Notes under the pieces: generated by a model
Databases searched by the model: none
What the model was told of the DNA's origin: nothing
What the model saw: the letters and a program-made list of their open reading frames with translations, nothing else
Shown: positions 1 to 4,935 of the stretch, one piece after another
Layout: each line of letters opens with the position of its first letter
Position numbering within the stretch: position 1 is the stretch's first letter
DNA from: Chloroflexota bacterium
GTDB taxonomy: Bacteria; Chloroflexota; Anaerolineae; 4572-78; J111
DNA length: 5,575 nt
Direction: 5' to 3'
Assembly (NCBI GenBank): GCA_003695455.1
Contig: RFJF01000384.1
Location: 1 to 5,575 of the forward strand
Made by a program: the position numbers and the translations under genes

Positions 1-600
1 AAAGGTACCATCGCCATTGTTCAGGTAGATTTTGTCTTGCTCATCTTTGTTACCAACAATCAAATCCAAATCACCGTCACCGTCCACATCGCCAAATGAT
101 ACGGTTGGCGTGAAATCATTTCCCGGGCCAAACTTGTTGCCCGGCGCGGCAAAGGTACCATCGCCGTTGTTCAGATAGACAACGTTTTGCCCGTTGTTGT
201 TCCCCACGGCCACATCGAGGTCGCCGTCACCGTCCACGTCACCCAGCGCCAGGGCGAGCGTATAATCAACCGCGGGGCCAAAATTGTTCCCCGATGCGGC
301 AAAGGTGCCGTCGCCGTTGTTCAAATACACAACGTTCTGGGTGCCAAAGTTCCCCACGGCCACATCGAGGTCGCCGTCGCCGTCCACATCGCCCAGCGCC
401 ACGGCAGCGGTGTTGTCCGTACCCGTGCCAAAGCCGTTGCCGGACGCCGCAAAGGTGCCGTCGCCGTTGTTCAGGTAAACCACGTTGGGGTCGGCGTCAT
501 TCCCCACCGCCACGTCGAGGTAGCCATCGCCGTTCACGTCGCCCAGCGCCAGGCTAAAAGTGAAATCAGCGGCCGGGCCTACGTTGTTCCCCCGGGGAAA
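1..600 (-). repeat. Four tandem 150-bp coding repeats (FG-GAP/VCBS units)
   Basis: The same motif (AAAGGT followed by a CCGTCGCCGTTGTTCA-like stretch on the plus strand) begins at 1, 151, 301 and 451, giving a period of exactly 150 bp, or 50 codons. In protein order the units are 600-451, 450-301, 300-151 and 150-1. The middle two are closest to each other. The unit at 1-150 is more AT-rich and more divergent (DLDLIVGN instead of DLDVAVGN), and the one at 451-600 has a variant N-terminal edge and a DVNGDG loop. The constant length with no indels suggests growth by unequal crossing-over. The array probably continues past the left edge. Confidence 0.9.
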
Positions 601-1050
601 TGTGGCCGGGCCGGAGCCTGCCGCCGCAAAAAATTGCCACACCGTGGGCGACAGCGGCGCGGTGCCGGTGATGTTCAACGTGCCGGTGGTGGCGCTGGCC
701 TGCACCAGTTCACCGGGTTTAAAGGGGTTGGCCGGCGTCAGGCTGATTTTACCGCCGGCCACGCCGAGCGTTTGAGTCAACCGGCCGGTTTGCATGGCGT
801 GTACCACAAAGGTGCGGCTGGTGACGGTGGTGGAACTCATCGGCTGGTTGTAGGTGATGCTCACGGTGCTGGTGAGGGGAGCGTTCACCGTGTTTGAGGT
901 GGGGTTGGTGGCAGTGACGGTTGGCCCCTGCGCCAGCGCCACCGGCAGCGGCAGCAGGAACGCGGCCGCAACAGCCAGCAGAGCGGCTGCCCGCAGCCGA
1001 AAACCCGGCAACGCCAAAAAAATTCTGAATAAATGTGGAAAGGTGCGCAT
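1..1050 (-). CDS. Secreted FG-GAP/VCBS repeat protein with SbsA-like Ig domain (partial, C-terminus beyond the left edge)
   Basis: An open frame of 350 codons runs from an ATG at 1050 to the left edge without a stop. Residues 1-40 form a signal peptide: a basic start, a long Ala/Leu-rich core and an ALA-QG cleavage site, so the protein should be exported. Residues about 42-149 look like an SbsA Ig-like (Big_5) domain, with a TNPTSNTVNAPL start and an ITYNQPMSSTTV strand. Residues 151-350 are four 50-residue FG-GAP/VCBS repeats, each with a DVDGDGDLD-type calcium-binding loop (DVNGDGYLD in the first) and ending in YLNNGDGTF. Such repeats build beta-propeller-like blades, typically in surface or adhesion proteins; the exact role is unknown. 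The start is a judgement: a G-rich GGGGGGA lies 6 bases upstream, but in-frame TTG (1077), GTG (1083) and ATG (1155, 1158) codons also exist. The 1050 start gives the best signal peptide and lies downstream of the putative promoter. Confidence 0.88.
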   Translation of the reverse strand, partial: MRTFPHLFRIFLALPGFRLRAAALLAVAAAFLLPLPVALAQGPTVTATNPTSNTVNAPLTSTVSITYNQPMSSTTVTSRTFVVHAMQTGRLTQTLGVAGGKISLTPANPFKPGELVQASATTGTLNITGTAPLSPTVWQFFAAAGSGPATFPRGNNVGPAADFTFSLALGDVNGDGYLDVAVGNDADPNVVYLNNGDGTFAASGNGFGTGTDNTAAVALGDVDGDGDLDVAVGNFGTQNVVYLNNGDGTFAASGNNFGPAVDYTLALALGDVDGDGDLDVAVGNNNGQNVVYLNNGDGTFAAPGNKFGPGNDFTPTVSFGDVDGDGDLDLIVGNKDEQDKIYLNNGDGTF

Positions 1051-1138
1051 CGGTAATCCCCCCGGGGTTGCAGCCAACCCCACTCCTCGTGTTCGAAACC
1101 GCTCTGGTGAGTTCGTAATAATCCAAAGGATGCACTTA

Positions 1139-1147
1139 ATTTTACCA
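1139..1147 (-). promoter_or_regulatory. Possible extended -10 promoter of the FG-GAP gene
   Basis: On the minus strand the sequence TGG-TAAAAT fits an extended -10 element (TGn plus TAAAAT). It lies about 90 bases upstream of the chosen ATG at 1050 and downstream of the terminator of the preceding genes. The -35 position is poor (TAAAAA at a 17-base spacing). An alternative pair, TTGTTG and TATCCT with an 18-base spacer, lies a little further upstream. The call rests on consensus matching only. Confidence 0.35.
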
Positions 1148-1194
1148 CAACACATCATCACTTTTTAGGATACAAATGTACTAATCGAGGCAAC

Positions 1195-1224
1195 AAAAAA
1201 GGAGCCGAACGTATTCGGCCCCTT
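1195..1224 (-). terminator. Rho-independent terminator after the flavoprotein-DUF4139 genes
   Basis: Read on the minus strand, AAGG-G-GCCGAA, loop TACG, TTCGGC-T-CCTT forms a 10-bp stem with one mismatch, followed by a run of six T (plus-strand A run 1195-1200). The position, 138 bases after the stop of the DUF4139 gene and before the FG-GAP gene, fits the end of the minus-strand transcript from the right. The complementary strand lacks a T run after the hairpin, so it acts in the minus direction only. Confidence 0.8.
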
Positions 1225-1361
1225 AAATACACAGGTAAGTGAAAATTCTTCGTCGCTGCACCCCCCGGAATGACAATTATCCGCTGCCTGCGTGTAATTT
1301 TGGCGCACGGAACGCGCAACACGTCCCACGTACTTTGTAAATCACGCCTCCAAATCCGGAT

Positions 1362-3278
1362 TTATGAGGATTCAAGTTGGGCAATAAGTTGCTGAATTTG
1401 CGCGCGTTTGCTTTTGATTTCTCCACGGGCTGTGGCAATTTTGGCGACAAGCCCGGCCAACTGCTCTTCCAGCGATTCCAACTGCTTCACGTACCGGCTC
1501 CGCAGCCGGCCTTCATCACCCTGGGTACCCAGGGCGCCCAGGTTACCCTGAATGTGCCGTTGGGTGGTAAATATGTTTTGGCGCTGAGATTCAAATTCCT
1601 GAATTTGCGCTTCCAATTTTGAAACTTCGGTGTACAACCGCAAAATTGACCGCAATCCTTCGAATGCCGCCTGGTCCAGAAAATTATTTTCAAAGTAACG
1701 CTGCAACCCTTCAAGGGTTTGGTCCTGCAACTTTTGGGTTACGGCGCGCAGCTTGCGTTCCTGCACCCGGAACTCCACCGATTCACCCGGCGGCACATCT
1801 ACCCGGAACGTGAACCAATCCGGCGATTGTTCCACCGGTTGGGGCGTGTCAAACAAATGGTGCCCCGGAGTTTGCTTGCTGCGTATCAGAATGGTTTTTG
1901 GCTCGGTGGTGTTATTTTCCAGCCGGTATTGGGTGCGCACAATGGCGTACATATTTTGCAGCAGGTAGCCATCGCGCACCTGCAGCGAGTGCAACTGCGA
2001 GCCGCTGCTGGTTTCCCGGCTTGCCAGCACCCCAAGTTCCACGGCATACGGAACCAGCAATTTCTGACCCACCGGGGTAAACAGCAGTACGCCTTCGCCC
2101 ACGTATTCGCCGTTGTCCAGCACGGTAACCGGCCCCTGTTCCAGCGTGAGGCCGGTGCTGTTGGTCAGCCGGAGCGCCGCCATTGGATGGTCACGCATTA
2201 TTTCGGAATCGTACACCAGCACCTTGCCGGCATCCAGTGTGTCAGACACAATGGGTACCATGGCCGACTGGCCGCGCCCCACGGTCACTTTTTCAGTAAC
2301 GGTGTACTGGAACAACTCGCCCAGCGACTTGCCGGTGGCGACGCTCTGAACGGTGGTCCCTGCCAATTCCGCCGGTGAGGGTGCCGGTGGTTCGGCATCT
2401 GCTACTCTGGCGCGCAACATGGCTTCCACCTCCTCCATCGAATCGTGCCTTGCTGCCCGAATGTTGAGGGTGCGCTCGGGTTCTGCAATGCGGGGGCGGC
2501 GTGGTATGCGCGGCGTGTAAAGATTGTACACAAATGAAATGGGCATGCCGGCCACAAAAGACAGCGAAATCCCGGTCAGGTCTTCTTCCAGCCGGTTATC
2601 AAAAATACCCCAGCCCTGTAGCAACGCCTGAAATTGCGGCTCCGGCTCGTCGGAGGCCACCGGCTCAACCAGCAGCCGGTAGCTGACCCGCCAGGTTGGC
2701 GCCGGCGCAATGTAGCTCACCTGCAAATCGTGCTCATCCGGGCTGAGCCGGATGGTGATGGAGCGGTAGGATTCCTGCCCCACGGCGGTTTTCAGAAAGA
2801 AGCGCAGGTCATCGGCGGCGGTGTCATCGTTTACGGTGACGCCCTCAACCCGGTTGATGGGCAAAATCTGCACCGTGCTGCTGCCGGCTTCCAAAATACT
2901 CACCCGTGATTCCTCACGCGGGTGTTCGGGGGCTTCATCCAGCCCCACCAGCAGGCCGTTGACCACGTTGCCGCTGCTGGTGTGCAGGCCGACCGCCCGG
3001 CCGCGCAGGCTGGTGAGCAGGTCACGCAGGCTGCGGGTATCGTGCAGCGCCACCGAGCAGCCCTGCAAACGCTCGGCCTTTTTCTGGGGGGTATCGTAAT
3101 CAATGCCCAGCACTTTGCCGCCGCCGTAATCCAGCACGGTCAGGCTTTTGAGAATGTCATCCATTTCCTCGCGCCGGAATGTGAGCGCCAGCGAATCGCC
3201 GGTGACGTTACCACGGCGCTGAAAATAGCCAACGCCGTGTTTATACAAGGTTAAATGGGCAATCGGCAAGTGGCTCAT
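1362..3278 (-). CDS. DUF4139-type protein with C-terminal coiled coil, function unknown
   Basis: This is a 638-residue protein with no signal peptide or membrane segment, so it is probably cytoplasmic. The N-terminal part (about 5-150) has LTLYKHGVGYFQRRG and MDDILKSLTVLDYGGGKV, followed by a beta-rich segment. Residues about 185-260 (SYIAPAPTWRVSYRLLV, then GIFDNRLEEDLTGISLSF and AGMPISFVYN) and about 318-510 (GELFQYTV, GQSAMVPIVSD, LRLTNSTGLTLEQGPVTVL) match the DUF4139 pattern as I know it. Residues about 270-315 form a charged, Ala/Pro-rich linker. Residues about 548-636 are rich in Leu, Glu, Gln and Lys with heptad spacing and should form a coiled coil, broken near 578-590 by a Gly-rich turn. 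No catalytic motif is visible. The ATG overlaps the stop of the upstream flavoprotein gene (ATGA), and its own Shine-Dalgarno sequence is weak, which points to translational coupling. DUF4139 proteins have no firmly established biochemical role that I know of. I am confident in the gene, less so in the family, and know nothing of the function. Confidence 0.87.
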   Translation of the reverse strand: MSHLPIAHLTLYKHGVGYFQRRGNVTGDSLALTFRREEMDDILKSLTVLDYGGGKVLGIDYDTPQKKAERLQGCSVALHDTRSLRDLLTSLRGRAVGLHTSSGNVVNGLLVGLDEAPEHPREESRVSILEAGSSTVQILPINRVEGVTVNDDTAADDLRFFLKTAVGQESYRSITIRLSPDEHDLQVSYIAPAPTWRVSYRLLVEPVASDEPEPQFQALLQGWGIFDNRLEEDLTGISLSFVAGMPISFVYNLYTPRIPRRPRIAEPERTLNIRAARHDSMEEVEAMLRARVADAEPPAPSPAELAGTTVQSVATGKSLGELFQYTVTEKVTVGRGQSAMVPIVSDTLDAGKVLVYDSEIMRDHPMAALRLTNSTGLTLEQGPVTVLDNGEYVGEGVLLFTPVGQKLLVPYAVELGVLASRETSSGSQLHSLQVRDGYLLQNMYAIVRTQYRLENNTTEPKTILIRSKQTPGHHLFDTPQPVEQSPDWFTFRVDVPPGESVEFRVQERKLRAVTQKLQDQTLEGLQRYFENNFLDQAAFEGLRSILRLYTEVSKLEAQIQEFESQRQNIFTTQRHIQGNLGALGTQGDEGRLRSRYVKQLESLEEQLAGLVAKIATARGEIKSKRAQIQQLIAQLESS

Positions 3279-3808
3279 CGCATATCCAGTCTGACGGCCT
3301 GCAACGCAGACTCAACGCCGGCAATAATATTTGGGATGGGAGCCATCATCAGCAGGTCATCCTGCATTTGCGGCTCGATGGCCTTTACGCCCCATCGTTG
3401 CAACAGTTTGAGACTTTGCGCCATTTGGGGATGATTTGCCAGATTGGGGTTCATTGATGGGGCAATAATCACCGGCCAACCTGCGCCAATGGCCTCGGCC
3501 ACCAGCGAGTGGGCCAGCGTATCGGCAATGCCCTGCGCAATTTTGTTGAGCGTGTTGAACGTGGCGGGCGCAACCAGCGTCAGCCCCGGCCGGCGACCGT
3601 CTACCAGCACCGCATCAAAGTAGCTTCTCACGTAGGTGTGGCCTTCCACATCGGCCAGGTGGTAGGGGCTGAGGATGCGCCGGGCATTTTCTGTGAGCAG
3701 GGTGTAAACGGGCAGGTCAAATTGTTGTAATTCGCCAATCAATTCCGGCACGCAACGAGCCGCGCTGGCCCCGGATACTACCAGATAAATTGCGCTGACT
3801 TGAGTCAT
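3275..3808 (-). CDS. Flavoprotein of the HFCD fold (phosphopantothenoylcysteine decarboxylase-like), probably not a true decarboxylase
   Basis: This 177-residue protein fits one flavoprotein-family domain (PF02441 type). Visible parts are a first strand with YLVVSGASAA (8-17, expected at the FMN phosphate), LLTENARR (37-44), the core VAPATFNTLNKIAQGIADTL (79-98, equivalent to the PASANT region), and IAPSMNPNLANHP (115-127, equivalent to the PxMNxxM clamp). Two features of real PPC decarboxylases appear to be missing: the catalytic His before the PASANT region (the stretch 61-78 has none), and the second Met of PxMNxxM, which is Leu123. It resembles the short stand-alone flavoproteins of actinobacteria more than CoaC. 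The start at 3808 has a strong GGGGAGG Shine-Dalgarno sequence. A longer frame back to 3916 only reads through the heptamer repeat. The gene overlaps the DUF4139 gene by four bases, so the two products are probably made together. FMN binding is inferred from the family; the substrate is unknown. Confidence 0.85.
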   Translation of the reverse strand: MTQVSAIYLVVSGASAARCVPELIGELQQFDLPVYTLLTENARRILSPYHLADVEGHTYVRSYFDAVLVDGRRPGLTLVAPATFNTLNKIAQGIADTLAHSLVAEAIGAGWPVIIAPSMNPNLANHPQMAQSLKLLQRWGVKAIEPQMQDDLLMMAPIPNIIAGVESALQAVRLDMR

Positions 3809-3811
3809 AAA

Positions 3812-3823
3812 AAGATTCCTCCC
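3812..3823 (-). promoter_or_regulatory. Strong ribosome binding site that decides the flavoprotein start
   Basis: On the minus strand AGGGGAGGAA lies a few bases before the ATG at 3808, with a T-rich spacer of about 8 bases. No such site precedes the more distant in-frame ATG codons at 3889 and 3916, which fall in the repeat and hairpin region. This fixes the gene at 177 residues instead of 213. Confidence 0.75.
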
Positions 3824-3831
3824 CTGAAAAT

Positions 3832-3880
3832 ACGGTAGACGGCAAACGGTAGACAGTAGACGGTAGATGGTAGACGGTAG
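3832..3880. repeat. Seven tandem copies of a 7-bp unit (ACGGTAG)
   Basis: Exactly 49 bases divide into seven heptamers on the plus strand: ACGGTAG, ACGGCAA, ACGGTAG, ACAGTAG, ACGGTAG, ATGGTAG, ACGGTAG. Copies 1, 3, 5 and 7 are identical, while 2, 4 and 6 each carry one or two changes, so a perfect unit alternates with a variant one. The array lies directly upstream of the flavoprotein ribosome binding site and would be transcribed if the gene is read from further upstream. It resembles the short tandemly repeated heptamers (STRR) described in cyanobacteria; the role here is unknown. Confidence 0.92.
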
Positions 3881-3884
3881 GCGG

Positions 3885-3925
3885 GGCATCCCTATGCCCG
3901 CCGGGTTGCCCGGCATAGGGATACC
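3885..3925. repeat. Imperfect inverted repeat (14-bp arms) next to the heptamer array
   Basis: The left arm 3885-3898 (GGCATCCCTATGCC) pairs with the right arm 3912-3925 (GGCATAGGGATACC) at 13 of 14 positions. The 13-base loop lies within a smaller nested hairpin, CCGGG-TTG-CCCGG, that also takes in the inner ends of the arms. There is no T run on either side, so it does not look like an intrinsic terminator. It begins four bases after the last heptamer, so the two may be one composite repeat element, of the REP/MITE kind or simply a folded spacer. The class is not identified. Confidence 0.8.
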
Positions 3926-4024
3926 GGGACTGCCTTACCTCTTCTCCCCATCTCTCCAGCCACCCATTATTCCATCTCCAAAAGCCCGGTACTGCGAGCC
4001 AACCGTGGCAACTGTGTCACGGTA
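3926..4024. other. Non-coding spacer with a pyrimidine-rich tract
   Basis: From about 3932 to 3978 the plus strand is almost all C and T with scattered A (segments such as CTCTTCTCCCC and CCATCTCTCCA), and could be a decayed array with a CCATCTC-like unit. Just after the repressor stop codon, ACCGTG (4002-4007) and CACGGT (4018-4023) form a 6-bp hairpin with a 10-base loop but no T run. I see no gene and no convincing promoter here. Confidence 0.45.
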
Positions 4025-4705
4025 TCAGGTTTCATCATTGATGACAAGTTTTACCCGCACGGCCTGAGCAGCCTGAAACCCCAGGCTGTGCTGCCGGTCA
4101 TCAATTTCCAACGACAGCGGCCCGTCAAAGGGCGCGTGTGAAACAAGTTTAATCTGCGTTCCGGGGAAGATGCCCAACTTGCCCAGATAGCGTAGCAGCT
4201 CCGGGTCTGAATCGTCAACCTCAACCACCTCAATCCGGCTGCCAGCCTGAGACTCAACCAGGCTGTGACTTTGCCGGCGCGACACACTGCCGCCTTTGGT
4301 GGGAATCGGCGCGCCGTGCGGGTCAAACAGCGGGTTACCCAGTGCGGCGGCCATGCGCTCCTCCAAATCCTCGCTGATGACGTGTTCCAGTTTCTCGGCC
4401 TCTTCATGCACCCGGTCCCACGGAACACCCAGCGCCTCGGCCAGATACAGTTCAATCAGCCGGTGGTGGCGCACAATTTCAAGCACCAGCTTGCTGCCGG
4501 CAGGCGTAAACTTTACGCCCTGGTACGGCTCGTACACCAGCAGGTTAAGCTCGGCCAGTTTTTTGCACATGTTGGTGACAGAGGCCGGGGTAACGCCCAA
4601 ATGCTCCGCCAGCGCCGATGTGGAAACCTGCTCGTTGTATTCAAGCAGCCGGTAAATGGCTTTGAGGTAATCCTCCATCGCCTGGCTAATCAATGTTCTG
4701 TCCAA
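4025..4705 (-). CDS. DtxR/MntR-family metal-dependent transcriptional repressor
   Basis: This 226-residue protein has the full three-domain layout. The winged helix is at about 8-72 (MEDYLKAIYRL; recognition helix around VTPASVTNMCKKL), the dimerisation and metal-binding domain at about 73-137 (IVRHHRLIELYL, HEEAEKLEHVIS, FDPHGAPIP), and the SH3-like FeoA domain at about 156-223 (GIFPGTQIKL). Compared with known members, Asp12, His81, Glu104, Glu107 and His108 match the MntR ligands D8, H77, E99, E102 and H103, and Glu104 replaces the Cys102 of DtxR; this favours Mn over Fe. However MntR E11 is Lys15 here. The DtxR ancillary site is kept (His81, Glu85, His100). Expected role: metal-bound dimers bind operator DNA and repress metal uptake or related genes. 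The start is a TTG at 4705 with GAAAGG upstream; the next in-frame ATG (4678) would cut into the first helix. The family call is firm; the metal is inferred. Confidence 0.93.
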   Translation of the reverse strand: MDRTLISQAMEDYLKAIYRLLEYNEQVSTSALAEHLGVTPASVTNMCKKLAELNLLVYEPYQGVKFTPAGSKLVLEIVRHHRLIELYLAEALGVPWDRVHEEAEKLEHVISEDLEERMAAALGNPLFDPHGAPIPTKGGSVSRRQSHSLVESQAGSRIEVVEVDDSDPELLRYLGKLGIFPGTQIKLVSHAPFDGPLSLEIDDRQHSLGFQAAQAVRVKLVINDET

Positions 4706-4793
4706 CGGGCGCGCCTTTCTGAAATTTCAGGAGCCTCCCAAATTCAACGTTTGCTACCGGATTTGGAATTTACCCTGATGAGAAAATTGACGG

Positions 4794-4804
4794 GGAAATT
4801 TACC
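4794..4804 (-). promoter_or_regulatory. Candidate autoregulatory site at the repressor transcription start
   Basis: GGTAAATTTCC on the minus strand is a near-palindrome over the predicted transcription start of the repressor gene. A second copy, GGTAAATTCC (4765-4774), lies about 30 bases downstream in the leader. Two copies, one covering the start site, are what an autorepressor would use, but the motif is AT-rich and short. Confidence 0.3.
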
Positions 4805-4809
4805 TTTGC

Positions 4810-4838
4810 AGTGTATCTCAGATGGGGTGAAGTGTCAA
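4810..4838 (-). promoter_or_regulatory. Sigma70-like promoter of the repressor gene
   Basis: On the minus strand a perfect -35 box TTGACA (plus 4833-4838) is followed by a 17-base spacer and TACACT (plus 4810-4815) as the -10 box. Transcription would begin near 4803, giving a leader of about 98 bases before the TTG start. The predicted start falls inside the GGAAATTTACC motif at 4794-4804. Confidence 0.6.
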
Positions 4839-4848
4839 ACAAAATCGC

Positions 4849-4861
4849 TGATTGACAATCA
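4849..4861. promoter_or_regulatory. Candidate operator: 13-base palindrome over the -35 box
   Basis: TGATTG-A-CAATCA is a perfect inverted repeat around a single central base and covers the whole -35 box of the rightward promoter. A protein bound here would block RNA polymerase. At 13 bases it is shorter than a typical DtxR/MntR box, and a chance palindrome of this size is possible. Confidence 0.35.
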
Positions 4862-4880
4862 CTGGCGGTTATGATATTCT
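4852..4880 (+). promoter_or_regulatory. Sigma70-like promoter of the aminotransferase gene
   Basis: A perfect -35 box TTGACA (4852-4857), a 17-base spacer and TATTCT (4875-4880) form a strong consensus match. Transcription would begin near 4887, leaving a leader of about 49 bases. The -35 box is the centre of a palindrome, TGATTGACAATCA (4849-4861), which could be an operator. Confidence 0.65.
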
Positions 4881-4921
4881 CACGCCAGGTCAGGTCAAAA
4901 CCGATAAATCCCAGAATTCCA

Positions 4922-4927
4922 AAGGAG
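4922..4927 (+). promoter_or_regulatory. Ribosome binding site of the aminotransferase
   Basis: AAGGAG, eight bases before the ATG at 4936, is a near-consensus Shine-Dalgarno sequence and fixes this start. Confidence 0.85.
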
Positions 4928-4935
4928 AAAATCAA

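Larger units (their letters stand above)
1051..1361. other. Intergenic region between the FG-GAP and DUF4139 genes
   Basis: This 311-base stretch holds the terminator at 1195-1224 and the possible promoter at 1139-1147. A perfect 12-bp palindrome, AAATCCGGATTT (1352-1363), overlaps the stop codon of the DUF4139 gene; it has no T run and I assign it no role. I see no small gene or RNA gene in the rest. Confidence 0.6.
4706..4935. promoter_or_regulatory. Divergent control region between the repressor and the aminotransferase
   Basis: These 230 bases hold two divergent sigma70-like promoters whose -35 boxes are only 13 bases apart. They also hold a 13-base palindrome over the rightward -35 box (4849-4861), a repeated GGAA(A)TTTACC motif (4765-4774 and 4794-4804), and a perfect 12-bp palindrome CTGAAATTTCAG (4719-4730) in the repressor leader. 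The layout fits autoregulation by the repressor and perhaps shared control of the aminotransferase, but no match to a defined DtxR or MntR box is evident. Confidence 0.6.

Noticed and set aside
187..897. A 236-residue plus-strand open frame with internal repeats
   Set aside because: Its repeats are the antisense reading of the 150-bp FG-GAP units; the minus frame gives recognisable DxDGDG motifs.
749..1135. A 128-residue minus-strand open frame rich in His and Gly
   Set aside because: It is a shadow in another frame of the FG-GAP protein, whose signal peptide and Ig-like domain explain the same bases.
1719..2378. A 219-residue plus-strand open frame inside the DUF4139 gene
   Set aside because: It is antisense to a well-supported 638-residue gene and has no recognisable domain or ribosome binding site.
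3832..3880. CRISPR array
   Set aside because: The units are 7 bp, directly adjacent and without spacers; this is a simple tandem repeat.
3809..3916. An N-terminal extension of the flavoprotein to the ATG at 3916 (213 residues)
   Set aside because: The extra 36 residues only translate the heptamer array and the hairpin, and there is no ribosome binding site; the strong site precedes the ATG at 3808.
3885..3925. Intrinsic terminator before the flavoprotein gene
   Set aside because: The hairpin is long but no T run follows it on either strand.
4002..4023. Hairpin after the repressor stop as a terminator
   Set aside because: The stem is only 6 bp with a 10-base loop, and no T run follows on the minus strand.
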